64,000 nucleotides of DNA from the IMG/VR virus record IMGVR_UViG_3300008448_000038, positions 17,199-81,198 of that record, one strand, 5' to 3'. Under the pieces are notes generated by a model that was not told where the DNA came from, searched no databases, and saw only the letters and a list, made by a program, of their open reading frames with translations. The stretch comes from a virus. This document shows, one piece after another, positions 26,890 through 34,983 of this stretch; position 1 is the stretch's first letter, and each line of letters opens with the position of its first letter. Made by a program: the position numbers and the translations under genes.

Positions 26890-27383
26890 ACTACTTAGAA
26901 CAAACATATTTAAAGCAAATTGCTCAACTTCAGGAAGAGTTGAATGTTCTCAAGTCTCAAGAAAAGACTCTCGCAGAGCAAACTTCATTTGACTCTGAAG
27001 CTGATGTAACAAATTATGCAGAAAAAGCTTTAAACAATATGTCCCCAGAGACTTTAGTAAGAGATGCTGCCACTGCATTAATAGGATCTGCGGCAGTTAA
27101 GCAGTCATTAGGAGATATTAACCTTAAAGATATTCTTCAAAAGAATATGAAAGATTTTTTGGACGTTACTCTAGTACAAAGTCTTCGTGACGTTGGTAGT
27201 TCGTTAGCAAATACATTAGTCAATGCTGCTGGTAGAAATCCATTCCAGTTAGCAAAGGCAGTTAGCGTTACACGCTACAATCCATTTGCAATTTTTGATC
27301 CAACAGAAAGATCTGATGGAACTAAAAGAGTAAGTCCACAAACCGCTGATTCATTACTGCCATCAGCTCAAGATGCAGAATAA
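26886..27383 (+). CDS. hypothetical protein between protease and scaffold
   Basis: 165 residues. The first 35 are a heptad-rich helix (L-K-Q-I-A-Q-L-Q-E-E-L-N-V-L), probably coiled-coil. The middle contains S-P-E-T-L-V-R-D-A-A-T-A-L and several Ala/Leu-rich helices. The C-terminus ends P-Q-T-A-D-S-L-L-P-S-A-Q-D-A-E. Position between gp21 and gp22 suggests a minor core or scaffold component. No known family recognised. Confidence 0.55.
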   Translation: MNYLEQTYLKQIAQLQEELNVLKSQEKTLAEQTSFDSEADVTNYAEKALNNMSPETLVRDAATALIGSAAVKQSLGDINLKDILQKNMKDFLDVTLVQSLRDVGSSLANTLVNAAGRNPFQLAKAVSVTRYNPFAIFDPTERSDGTKRVSPQTADSLLPSAQDAE

Positions 27384-27389
27384 TAAATA
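27381..27389 (+). promoter_or_regulatory. candidate late promoter box before gp22
   Basis: TAATAAATA overlaps the preceding stop. It is followed by an AGGAGAA Shine-Dalgarno (27394-27400) and the gp22 ATG at 27404, so this transcript would have a short leader. Confidence 0.4.
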
Positions 27390-27403
27390 ATTTAGGAGAA
27401 AAT

Positions 27404-28450
27404 ATGAGAAATAGAAAAAAATATATCGAAGATGAAATTTTAAGCGAAGAAATGGAAGATGAAACTGAGGAAGAAGATATGGATACCGAGGACGAAACCG
27501 ATGAGTCCGAGGATGAAGATACTTCTTCTAACCCCGGCAAACAAGCAGCTGGATTCGTTGACTTTGATGTCAATGGTATGGGCAGCATGGATGCTAATGG
27601 CGGTAGAGTATTCATTCAAACCGATCCAAGAATGGATCCAAACATGGCCAAGCTTGCTCCCTACAACCAAATGACTATTGCTACCCCCAAGGTATCACCT
27701 GTTCAGATGAAGGAAGCATTTGACGCAATCTTTGCTGACGCTTCACTTTCAGAAGAAGTTGTAAACAAGCTACAGACCGTGTTTGTTGCTGCACTCAATG
27801 AAAAGGTTGAAGAGCACGCTAAGAACACCACCAAGATTCTTGCCGAGCAGTATGAGAAGAATCTTGAAATTATGGCAGGAACATTGGCTGAGAAACTTGA
27901 TGAGTATCTTGGCTATGTCGTAGAAGAATGGATGACAGAGAACAAGGTTGAAGTTGAACGCGGCATCAAGACTCAAGTTGCTGAAAACTTCATTCGTGGC
28001 CTCAAGAATCTATTCGAAGCACATTACATTGATGTTCCAGAAGAGAAGTACAACCTTGTCGATGAACTATTTGAACAAAATGATGAATTGACAAGAACCA
28101 TGAACAAGGTCATTAACGAAAACATGAACCTCAAAAAGGAAAGTGTTGCCAATAAGATCTCAAGCATCTTCCTTGAAGAATGCCATGGATTAACCGATAC
28201 ACAAGTCGAGAAACTAGGTTCGCTTGCCAAGGGCCTTGATTTCGATGGAGAAGATTCGTTTAGAGGTAAGCTACAATCGCTTAAGGAAGCTTATTTCTTC
28301 AGAAAACAAGAAGCCAGACCAGCTTCAGTAGCTCCAGTAGCTAGTCCAGTAATGGATCTACATGAGATGGTTCAGCCTTCAGCACCCACTATTGACAATG
28401 AAACCGTCGCTCAGGTGGCTAGAGCAATGAGTAGACACATTAAGAAATAA
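27404..28450 (+). CDS. 22: prohead scaffolding core protein gp22
   Basis: 348 residues (T4 gp22 has 269). The N-terminal 45 residues are extremely acidic (Glu/Asp, with a D-E-T-E-E-E-D-M-D-T-E-D-E run). The remainder is long amphipathic helix, including E-K-V-E-E-H-A-K-N-T-T and N-L-V-D-E-L-F-E-Q-N-D-E-L, typical of phage scaffold cores. It directs head size and is degraded by gp21. The gene has a clear AGGAGAA ribosome-binding site and a late-promoter-like box. It shows the C/G-rich codon choices expected for a highly expressed gene. Confidence 0.8.
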   Translation: MRNRKKYIEDEILSEEMEDETEEEDMDTEDETDESEDEDTSSNPGKQAAGFVDFDVNGMGSMDANGGRVFIQTDPRMDPNMAKLAPYNQMTIATPKVSPVQMKEAFDAIFADASLSEEVVNKLQTVFVAALNEKVEEHAKNTTKILAEQYEKNLEIMAGTLAEKLDEYLGYVVEEWMTENKVEVERGIKTQVAENFIRGLKNLFEAHYIDVPEEKYNLVDELFEQNDELTRTMNKVINENMNLKKESVANKISSIFLEECHGLTDTQVEKLGSLAKGLDFDGEDSFRGKLQSLKEAYFFRKQEARPASVAPVASPVMDLHEMVQPSAPTIDNETVAQVARAMSRHIKK

Positions 28451-28461
28451 TCAGGATTTAA

Positions 28462-28469
28462 CCTAAATA
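28462..28469 (+). promoter_or_regulatory. candidate late promoter box before gp23
   Basis: CCTAAATA (6 of 8 to TATAAATA), followed by AGGAGAA at 28474-28480 and the gp23 ATG at 28489. The capsid gene is the classic strong late gene in T4-like phages. Confidence 0.45.
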
Positions 28470-28488
28470 ACACAGGAGAAAAATAAAA

Positions 28489-29883
28489 ATGTTCGAAGAC
28501 TCAACACCGTATGATATTTTAACTGAAAAGTGGAACCCCGTCCTAAATCACGACGCAGTTCCCGCTATTGAAGATGTATACAAGAAGAAAGTAACCGCAG
28601 TCCTTCTTGAGAACCAAGAAGCTGCTATGCGTCAGCAGTATCTAACCGAAACTTCAGCCAATGCAATTGGTGGTGGATTCAATCTTAACACTAATGGTGC
28701 CCCTAACACCAACCTAGCTGGTTATGACCCAATCCTCATCAGCCTTGTTCGTCGTGCTATGCCTAACCTCATGGCCTACGATATCGCTGGTGTTCAGCCC
28801 ATGACTGCTCCTACCGGACTCATTTTCGCAATGAGATCTAAGTATGACAGCCAGAGTGGAGATGAAGCTCTATTCGCTGAACCATTCGCTAAGTTCAGCG
28901 GTTCAGGTTCAACCTCAACTGGTGCTGCAACCGATCCACTTACTGGAGTCGCCCCACTAAGCTTCTCTGGAAATACTGTTTCAAAGGCTACTATCTTTGG
29001 AGAAGATTTCAAGGCGTTTAACACAAGCACCGCTGAAAATCTTGGAGTTGCTGGAACTCCATTTAAGGAAATGGCTTTTGCTATCGACCGTATTGCCGTA
29101 ACTGCCAAGACTCGCGCTCTAAAGGCAGAGTACACCACTGAGCTTGCTCAGGACCTCAAGGCTGTTCACGGACTTGACGCTGAAACCGAACTCGCCAACA
29201 TCCTCAGCACTGAAATTCTTGCTGAAATGAACCGCGAGCTTATCCGCAACATTTATCACGTTGCCAAGCTAGGCGCACAGCAGTCAGATCTTTACTATAA
29301 ATCAGCAACTCCCGGTACTGGTGGTGCATATGACCTCGCTCTCGACTCAGACGGTCGTTGGAGCGCAGAACGCTTCCGTGGCCTCATGTTCCAGATTGAA
29401 CGTGAAGCTAATGTAATCGCTAAGGATACTCGTCGCGGTAAGGGTAACTTCATCGTCTGCTCATCAGACGTTGCTTCAGCCCTCACCATGGGTGGCTTCC
29501 TCCAGTTGACCCCAGCTCCTGCTACCCAGCTTGAAGTTGACGATACCGGAAACACCTTCGCTGGTATTCTAGCTGGTAAGATGCGCGTTTACATCGACCC
29601 CTACAGCAGCGCAACCCAGAACTTCGTCTGCGTTGGCTATAGAGGCGCAAGCCCCTACGACGCTGGTCTCTTCTACTGCCCATACGTTCCACTCCAGATG
29701 GTTCGTGCAGTCGATCCTGATACCTTCCAGCCCAAGATTGGCTTCAAGACCCGCTACGGCATGGTCCAGAATCCATTCGTCCGCGACGCTGGTTCGCCAC
29801 TTGGTGCAACCATGACCGAAGGTAAGAATCAGTACTATAGACTCTTCGCAGTCACCAACCTCCACGGTAACACTGGTAACTGA
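28489..29883 (+). CDS. 23: major capsid protein gp23
   Basis: 464 residues (T4 gp23 has 521). Characteristic runs are P-I-L-I-S-L-V-R-R-A-M-P-N-L-M-A-Y-D-I-A-G-V-Q-P-M near residue 81, then I-F-A-M-R-S-K-Y, R-G-K-G-N-F-I-V-C-S-S-D-V-A, K-M-R-V-Y-I-D-P-Y and G-F-K-T-R-Y-G-M-V-Q-N-P-F near the end. This is the HK97-fold hexamer protein. The N-terminal pro-region would be removed by gp21. Codons are markedly C/G-ending compared with neighbours, consistent with the highest expression in the window. A strong terminator follows 26 nt after the stop. Confidence 0.95.
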   Translation: MFEDSTPYDILTEKWNPVLNHDAVPAIEDVYKKKVTAVLLENQEAAMRQQYLTETSANAIGGGFNLNTNGAPNTNLAGYDPILISLVRRAMPNLMAYDIAGVQPMTAPTGLIFAMRSKYDSQSGDEALFAEPFAKFSGSGSTSTGAATDPLTGVAPLSFSGNTVSKATIFGEDFKAFNTSTAENLGVAGTPFKEMAFAIDRIAVTAKTRALKAEYTTELAQDLKAVHGLDAETELANILSTEILAEMNRELIRNIYHVAKLGAQQSDLYYKSATPGTGGAYDLALDSDGRWSAERFRGLMFQIEREANVIAKDTRRGKGNFIVCSSDVASALTMGGFLQLTPAPATQLEVDDTGNTFAGILAGKMRVYIDPYSSATQNFVCVGYRGASPYDAGLFYCPYVPLQMVRAVDPDTFQPKIGFKTRYGMVQNPFVRDAGSPLGATMTEGKNQYYRLFAVTNLHGNTGN

Positions 29884-29909
29884 TAAGTTTCTATAAAAGG
29901 AAATGAGAA

Positions 29910-29936
29910 GGGAGAGGAGAAATCCTCTCCCTTTTT
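29910..29936 (+). terminator. rho-independent terminator after gp23
   Basis: A perfect 9-bp stem GGGAGAGGA / TCCTCTCCC (29910-29918 with 29923-29931) closed by a GAAA tetraloop and followed by five T. It ends the capsid transcription unit. Confidence 0.9.
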
Positions 29937-29939
29937 CAT

Positions 29940-29947
29940 TATACATA
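29940..29947 (+). promoter_or_regulatory. candidate late promoter box before the gp3-like gene
   Basis: TATACATA (7 of 8 to the T4 late box TATAAATA) lies directly after the terminator and ends 4 nt before the ATG at 29952. There is no Shine-Dalgarno. Confidence 0.5.
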
Positions 29948-29951
29948 CATT

Positions 29952-30473
29952 ATGGCGCAAGCTGATTATCCAGTTAATATTAGTCAACTTAATAGGAATT
30001 TTTATACCTTTAAGTTGTCTAGAATTCCTACAACAACTTTCTTTTTACAGAAAGTATCGTTGCCCGGTATTATATCTCCAAATTTTGATCAGCCAACCAC
30101 ATTAGGTGTTCCAGTAAAAAGACCACTTGGAACTTATAATTTTGCAAATCTTGATATTGAATTCATTGTAGATGAAAACATGACTAACTGGTTGGAGATT
30201 TATAGATGGATGAGAAATATTGGTAATCTTGATTCAGATTGTACTTATAATATTCCTGAAAATAAATTTACATCAACCGGAACTCTTATTATTCAGAAGA
30301 GTTCTTATACAGCAAATATTACTGCTACCTTCTTTGACATATTCCCCATATCATTAGGTGGCATTGGTTTTGATACAACCCTGCCTGCATCCGAGCCAGC
30401 AAGAGTAAGTGCTAGTTTTGCCTATACATACTACAGCTTTAATCCCGATCCGGGAAATACTACTTTAGATTGA
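29952..30473 (+). CDS. 3: gp3-like tail completion / tube-fold protein
   Basis: 173 residues (T4 gp3 has 176). Key runs are F-K-L-S-R-I-P-T-T-T-F-F-L-Q-K-V-S-L-P-G-I near residue 18, a P-L-G-T-Y-N-F-A-N-L-D-I-E-F-I-V-D-E-N-M-T-N-W-L-E-I strand-turn pattern near residue 57, and a Ser/Thr-rich C-terminus. In marine T4-like phages the gene between gp23 and uvsY with this pattern is annotated as gp3, the tail completion and sheath stabiliser protein. The strand order also resembles the tube fold of gp19. Name based on synteny plus motif; it could be another tube-like protein. Confidence 0.55.
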   Translation: MAQADYPVNISQLNRNFYTFKLSRIPTTTFFLQKVSLPGIISPNFDQPTTLGVPVKRPLGTYNFANLDIEFIVDENMTNWLEIYRWMRNIGNLDSDCTYNIPENKFTSTGTLIIQKSSYTANITATFFDIFPISLGGIGFDTTLPASEPARVSASFAYTYYSFNPDPGNTTLD

Positions 30474-30496
30474 TTTTATTTGTATTTGTGTATACT
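30470..30496 (+). promoter_or_regulatory. sigma70-like promoter of uvsY, predicted leaderless
   Basis: -35 TTGATT (30470-30475), 15-nt spacer, -10 TATACT (30491-30496). The -10 box ends exactly 6 nt before the uvsY ATG, placing the expected start site at the initiation codon. No Shine-Dalgarno is present. Confidence 0.55.
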
Positions 30497-30502
30497 TAAA
30501 TT

Positions 30503-30937
30503 ATGAATTTCGATGAACTTAAAGAACAGGTCGAAAAAGACCTCAAGATTGATATTACCGAATTGGCCCAAGAATCTGTAATAACACCACAGATTCATAA
30601 TAAGTATTTGCTCTTTTTCAAGAAATATAAAGAAGAACTTTCTATGGAAGAAAGAACCATGAAAGTATTAAGAAAATATAAATGGCTTTACTACATGGGC
30701 AAATTGAGCAGAGAAGAATTAGAAAAGCTTAAATGGGAACCATTTGAACTCAATATTCTCAAGACAGATGTAGATAAGTTCATTGAAGCTGATGATGACA
30801 TTATCAACCTTGAAGGGAAGATCGCAGAAAAGAAAGAAATGGTAAATTATCTTGATGGAGTCATTAAGATTGTAAATGGTCGCCAATGGAATATTAGATC
30901 AGCAATTGATTGGATTAAATTCACTAATGGACAATGA
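30503..30937 (+). CDS. uvsY: recombination mediator UvsY
   Basis: 144 residues (T4 UvsY has 137). It matches UvsY in the helices and in the motifs L-A-Q-E-S-V-I-T-P-Q-I-H-N-K-Y-L, K-V-L-R-K-Y-K-W-L-Y-Y-M-G-K-L and a C-terminal I-K-I-V-N-G-R-Q-W-N-I-R-S-A-I-D-W-I-K-F. UvsY loads the UvsX recombinase onto gp32-coated single-stranded DNA. It is followed by uvsW, as in T4, with an 11-nt overlap. It begins a new transcription unit after the gp3-like gene. Confidence 0.9.
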   Translation: MNFDELKEQVEKDLKIDITELAQESVITPQIHNKYLLFFKKYKEELSMEERTMKVLRKYKWLYYMGKLSREELEKLKWEPFELNILKTDVDKFIEADDDIINLEGKIAEKKEMVNYLDGVIKIVNGRQWNIRSAIDWIKFTNGQ

Positions 30938-32420
30938 GATTAAAATAGAAGCTGTTGATGATGCATTCATCAAGATACGATGTCCAAAAGACATCGCTAA
31001 AGAGCTTAATACCTATTTTACATTCACAGTCCCAAATCACAAATACAATCCATCATTTAGAAAGAGATTATGGGATGGTAAGATTCGTCTTTATAACCTT
31101 GCTAGTCAGAGAATTTACAAAGGAATGCTTCCTTATGTTAAGAAATTCTTCGATGATCGACATTATTCATACAAGAATGAAATCAATGAAGAAACTTCTT
31201 ACATTGAAGAAGAACACATTCGTAAATTCATAACAGATTATCTCAAGGTATCAAGTGGTGGAAAAATTATTACTCCACATGATTATCAAATCAATGCAGT
31301 AACACACGGAATCAGGAATAAAAGAGCATTACTTCTTTCTCCCACTGGTTCAGGCAAATCGTTGATAATTTATTCTTTGATTCGTTATTTTATCGACAAT
31401 ATGCCAAAGGATAAAAGTATTCTCATTGTTGTACCGACAACAAGTCTAGTTGCTCAGTTATACAACGACTTTGCAGATTATTCAAAATTAAATGGCTGGG
31501 ATGTTAAGGCAAATGTTAAAAAGATATATGCTGGGGAATCTAAGGCAATTGATAAAAAGATTGTCATTTCAACATGGCAAAGTATATTCAGAGAGAATGA
31601 AAAGTTTTTCGACAACTTTCATGCTGTGATTGGCGATGAATGTCATTTGTTTAAAGCAAAATCTTTATCCATGATAATGGAAAAGATGAAGAATTGCCCA
31701 ATACGATTCGGTCTTTCTGGAACCCTTGACAATACTAAGGTTCATAAATTTATAATTGAAGGTTTGTTTGGACCACTTTACAAAGTAACAACCACAAAAT
31801 CTTTGATTGAAAAAGATGTATTAAGCAATATTAATATCAATTGCTTGATATTTAAATACTCTCTTGAAGAATGTAATAAAGTAAAGAGAGTAGATTATCG
31901 GGATGAACTTGATTTTATTTTTTCTAGTGAGAAAAGATACAATATGATTCATCAGCTATGCAAATCATTAAAGGGTAATACTCTTGTTTTGTTCAGTCAT
32001 GTGGAAACACACGGTAAAAAGTTATATGATATGATGAAAGACTTTGATAAAAGGGTTTTCTACATTTCAGGAGAAGTGCCTCTTGACGAAAGAGAATTCA
32101 TTCGGCAGAAAATAGATACACTTGAAGACAGCATTCTCATAGCATCTTATGGTACATGTTCTACTGGAATTAATATTAAGAATATTCACAATATTGTTTT
32201 CTCATCTCCGTCAAAATCAGTAGTCCGTGTGCTTCAGTCTATTGGTAGAGGTTTAAGAAAATCTGATAACAAGACGCATATGACTCTTTATGATCTTGTT
32301 GATGATTTGAGATACAAGAAGTACACGAACCACACATTTAATCATTTCATAGAGCGATTAAAGATTTATGAAAATGAAAAATTTCCATTTAAGCTCATAA
32401 ATCTCAATCAAGATTCATAA
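30927..32420 (+). CDS. uvsW: recombination DNA-RNA helicase UvsW
   Basis: 497 residues from the ATG at 30927. An upstream ATG at 30876 would overlap uvsY by 62 nt, and the 30927 start matches the T4 UvsW N-terminus (M-D-x-x-I/V-x...). The N-terminal DNA-binding domain ends in P-S-F-R-K-R-L-W-D-G-K-I-R-L. SF2 helicase motifs follow: S-P-T-G-S-G-K-S at 138-145, D-E-C-H at 237-240, a G-L-S-G-T-L motif III, and Q-S-I-G-R-G-L-R motif VI. It unwinds R-loops and branched intermediates and switches replication from origin- to recombination-dependent mode in T4. Confidence 0.9.
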   Translation: MDNEIKIEAVDDAFIKIRCPKDIAKELNTYFTFTVPNHKYNPSFRKRLWDGKIRLYNLASQRIYKGMLPYVKKFFDDRHYSYKNEINEETSYIEEEHIRKFITDYLKVSSGGKIITPHDYQINAVTHGIRNKRALLLSPTGSGKSLIIYSLIRYFIDNMPKDKSILIVVPTTSLVAQLYNDFADYSKLNGWDVKANVKKIYAGESKAIDKKIVISTWQSIFRENEKFFDNFHAVIGDECHLFKAKSLSMIMEKMKNCPIRFGLSGTLDNTKVHKFIIEGLFGPLYKVTTTKSLIEKDVLSNININCLIFKYSLEECNKVKRVDYRDELDFIFSSEKRYNMIHQLCKSLKGNTLVLFSHVETHGKKLYDMMKDFDKRVFYISGEVPLDEREFIRQKIDTLEDSILIASYGTCSTGINIKNIHNIVFSSPSKSVVRVLQSIGRGLRKSDNKTHMTLYDLVDDLRYKKYTNHTFNHFIERLKIYENEKFPFKLINLNQDS

Positions 32421-32423
32421 ATA
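32416..32423 (+). promoter_or_regulatory. candidate late promoter box after uvsW
   Basis: CATAAATA (7 of 8 to TATAAATA) overlaps the uvsW stop. A GGAGG Shine-Dalgarno (32429-32433) and ATG (32439) follow. Confidence 0.35.
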
Positions 32424-32438
32424 CTAATGGAGGTCATT

Positions 32439-33155
32439 ATGGAAGTAGACTACAAGATCTTTAAGTTGAAAAGTGGTGAAGAAATAATTGGCTTGATCGA
32501 TAGTCAGGATGATATGACCATTAAAATTAGTAGACCCATGGTTGTGAAATCGGTTCTCATGGTTGACAACTCTGGTTATCCAAAAGAAGTTATGATCATG
32601 CGTAATTGGCTTGAATTGACCAACGAGTTGGATGTTCAATTGCCAAAAGATCATATTGCCACTACTCTAAATCCTGCTAAGGAAACTGTTTTTCTATACG
32701 AGAAACAAAAAATGCGCGAAGATCAAGAATATCTCTATAAGCAAATGATAGAAGATGTGACTCCTAAGCTTCCAAGTGAGTTGGGATTTTCTGGAATGAA
32801 TCCGCAAATGATGAATATGATTCAAAAGAAAATGGAAGAAGAACTTTTTGGCAAGACTTCCAAAAAGGAAGAAGAAGATACTTCTACCCCCGAACCTCCA
32901 GAAAAGAAACCAAATATGGTTGGAATGTTTTTATTTTTCCCACCAGATATTATTGCAGATCTGATTGATACTGGAGTTTTAGATCCTGAGATGTTTGCTG
33001 AACTCGCTGAAGATGATGCGTTGATTCCTGAAATGGAAAGACTCTCAGAAAAAGAACTTAAAGAAATTGATTTGAGTGATTGGCCGGATGATCCAAGCAA
33101 ACTTCTTCAAGATAACTCTGAAGATATATCTGAGGAAGACTCAGAGGATACTTAA
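32439..33155 (+). CDS. Sm-like-domain hypothetical protein
   Basis: 238 residues from ATG 32439, preferred because GGAGG lies 5 nt upstream; ATG 32427 would place this Shine-Dalgarno inside the gene. Residues about 3-65 (I-F-K-L-K-S-G-E-E-I-I-G-L-I-D, then D-M-T-I-K-I-S-R-P) follow the strand pattern of Sm/LSm-like folds; comparable proteins sit between uvsW and gp55 in marine T4-like phages. The rest is acidic and Pro/Glu/Lys-rich, with an S-E-D-I-S-E-E-D-S-E-D-T tail. RNA binding or interaction with host machinery is possible but not shown. Confidence 0.5.
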   Translation: MEVDYKIFKLKSGEEIIGLIDSQDDMTIKISRPMVVKSVLMVDNSGYPKEVMIMRNWLELTNELDVQLPKDHIATTLNPAKETVFLYEKQKMREDQEYLYKQMIEDVTPKLPSELGFSGMNPQMMNMIQKKMEEELFGKTSKKEEEDTSTPEPPEKKPNMVGMFLFFPPDIIADLIDTGVLDPEMFAELAEDDALIPEMERLSEKELKEIDLSDWPDDPSKLLQDNSEDISEEDSEDT

Positions 33156-33246
33156 AGTACTCTATAGTATCTAATAAGTATAATTTCCCTTGTCCATCGC
33201 GTACACGCTCATTGTAGCAAGGAAAACAATTCTGTCAATACCCCCA

Positions 33247-33274
33247 TTGCTCTTATGTTATTTGGACGTATAAT
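33247..33274 (+). promoter_or_regulatory. sigma70-like promoter of gp55, predicted leaderless
   Basis: -10 TATAAT at 33269-33274 ends exactly 6 nt before the gp55 ATG; no Shine-Dalgarno. A weak -35 (TTGCTC, 33247-33252) lies 16 nt upstream. The 125-nt gap before gp55 also holds a weak CCTTG/CAAGG inverted repeat (33188-33192 with 33218-33222). Confidence 0.45.
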
Positions 33275-33280
33275 GTAATT

Positions 33281-33937
33281 ATGAAGAAAACTAAACAAAA
33301 GAAGAAAAAAATTGAATTAGAAGAGGACGAAGATGATTTAGGCTTTGATGATTTTGCAGTTCAAATAGAACCAGAAATCATAAAGCCTGCCACAAAAGGA
33401 CATTACATCGATAACTCAAAGTTTAATGATGAAATGACAAAGTGGATTAAGAAAGTCAGAACGGCTGAAAAAAATGGCAAGGATAGACCACCAGTAACTG
33501 ACTATATCGCTGAATGTTTCTTAAAAATCGCGGAACATCTGTCCTACAGACCAAATTTCATGAACTACCCTTACAGGGAAGAAATGGTGGGGGATGGAAT
33601 TGAAAATTGTTTGATGTATGCTCACAATTTTAACCCAGATAAATCCTCAAACCCCTTTTCTTATTTTACTCAAATTATATACTATGCATTCCTTCGAAGA
33701 ATTGAGAAGGAAAAGAAGCAATCATATGTAAAATTTAAGATAATGGAAGAAAATGCCGACGATAAATTCTACAAGTGGTTTAAAGAAAACTACTTTGAGA
33801 AGGACGGCAAGCCTGAATTAGCAGATGTGTTCAATCTCACAGAAAGAGATGTGGAAAGATTTGAAGAAAAGGCTGGCGGAAACGCCAAAAAGAAGACTAG
33901 AAAAAAGAAAAAAGTCATTAAAAGAGGTTTAATGTGA
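33281..33937 (+). CDS. 55: late-transcription sigma factor gp55
   Basis: 218 residues (T4 gp55 has 185). After a Lys/Glu/Asp-rich N-terminal tail come the gp55 elements: D-N-S-K-F-N-D-E-M-T-K-W, then I-A-E-C-F-L-K-I-A-E-H-L-S-Y-R-P-N-F, G-D-G-I-E-N-C-L-M-Y-A-H-N-F-N-P and N-P-F-S-Y-F-T-Q-I-I-Y-Y-A-F-L-R-R-I. This is the sigma70 region-2-like core that recognises the TATAAATA -10 box of late promoters. Its target boxes are visible in this window (see findings). The C-terminus is Lys-rich. The stop overlaps the gp47 start. Confidence 0.9.
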   Translation: MKKTKQKKKKIELEEDEDDLGFDDFAVQIEPEIIKPATKGHYIDNSKFNDEMTKWIKKVRTAEKNGKDRPPVTDYIAECFLKIAEHLSYRPNFMNYPYREEMVGDGIENCLMYAHNFNPDKSSNPFSYFTQIIYYAFLRRIEKEKKQSYVKFKIMEENADDKFYKWFKENYFEKDGKPELADVFNLTERDVERFEEKAGGNAKKKTRKKKKVIKRGLM

Positions 33938-34983
33938 AAATAGCAGTCATCAATGACACCCACTTCGGAATCAGAAATGATTCCGATTTGTTTTTAAATT
34001 ACTTCATAGAATTTTTTAGAGATCAATTTTTCCCCTACTTAAAAGAAAATAAAATTGATACAATAATCCACCTTGGAGATTTCTTCGATAGAAGAAAGTA
34101 TATAAATTTTAATACTTTAAACAGAGTTACGAATGAAGTCCTAATTCCTTTGAAGGAAATGGGAATTCAAATGCATTGCTTAGTAGGAAATCACGACACC
34201 TATTACAAGAATACAAATCGGGTCAATTCTGTATGTCAGCTACTTCCAGCCTTTGATAATATTAAGACCTATGGAGAGTTTGATGTTATCAACATTGATG
34301 GAACTGAGATCGCTATGGTTCCTTGGATCAATGATTCAAATGAGAAAGATATTGTCAAGCAACTCAAGAAATGCAAAGCAACTATTGCCTGTGGGCATTT
34401 TGAATTGACTGGATATGAAGTTCTTCGTGGTGTTAAGTTTGATGGCGGTATGTCAGATGAAGTTCTTAGTAAGTTTGAAATTGTTCTTTCTGGGCATTTT
34501 CATCTAAAATCATCACATAAGAACATTTATTATCTTGGTACTCAATACCAGATGTTATTTTCTGACATCAATGAAGCCAAAGGGTTTCATGTGTTTAATT
34601 TGAAATCTAGAGAATTAGAATACATTCAAAATAGAAATTGTATTTTCCATAGAATTTTTTATGATGACAGTGCAACTCCAAAGATCGACAAAATAGATTT
34701 TTCTCAATATGAGAATAAGCTTGTAAAGATTATAGTTCAGCGAAAAACTAATCCAGCAACTTACGAAAAATTCATTGATGGCATCAATTCTGCAAATGCC
34801 CATGAGATTTCTATTGTAGATGAGACATTCGTACCAGATGATTCAAATGATGTTGCAGATTTGAGTGTTGATACGTTATCTTTTATCGAAAAAGAAATTG
34901 ATCAATTAATTGATGTAAAGAACAAAGACGAACTCAAGAAAATGGTGCATGATATTTATTTTGAAAGTCTAGATAATGATTAA
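33934..34983 (+). CDS. 47: recombination endonuclease subunit gp47 (SbcD/Mre11-like)
   Basis: 349 residues (T4 gp47 has 339). Calcineurin-like phosphoesterase motifs are all present: N-D-T-H at 7-10, G-D-F-F-D-R-R at 48-54, G-N-H-D at 85-88, G-H-F-E at 155-158 and G-H-F-H at 188-191, supplying the two-metal ligands. It pairs with gp46 to resect ends for recombination-dependent replication. The start is ATGTGA-type overlap (GTG at 33934 in frame with gp55's TGA region); the gp46 ATG at 34976 overlaps its 3' end by 8 nt. Confidence 0.9.
   Translation: MKIAVINDTHFGIRNDSDLFLNYFIEFFRDQFFPYLKENKIDTIIHLGDFFDRRKYINFNTLNRVTNEVLIPLKEMGIQMHCLVGNHDTYYKNTNRVNSVCQLLPAFDNIKTYGEFDVINIDGTEIAMVPWINDSNEKDIVKQLKKCKATIACGHFELTGYEVLRGVKFDGGMSDEVLSKFEIVLSGHFHLKSSHKNIYYLGTQYQMLFSDINEAKGFHVFNLKSRELEYIQNRNCIFHRIFYDDSATPKIDKIDFSQYENKLVKIIVQRKTNPATYEKFIDGINSANAHEISIVDETFVPDDSNDVADLSVDTLSFIEKEIDQLIDVKNKDELKKMVHDIYFESLDND

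Noticed and set aside
28794-29946. Antisense frames across the capsid gene, one reaching past the terminator
   Set aside because: Known effect of highly biased codons in gp23; the sense frame is unambiguous.
30876-30926. Upstream ATG for uvsW
   Set aside because: Deep inside uvsY and it adds residues not matching UvsW; ATG 30927 matches the T4 N-terminus.
33188-33222. Terminator between the Sm-like gene and gp55
   Set aside because: Only a 5-bp CCTTG/CAAGG stem with a long loop and no T-run.
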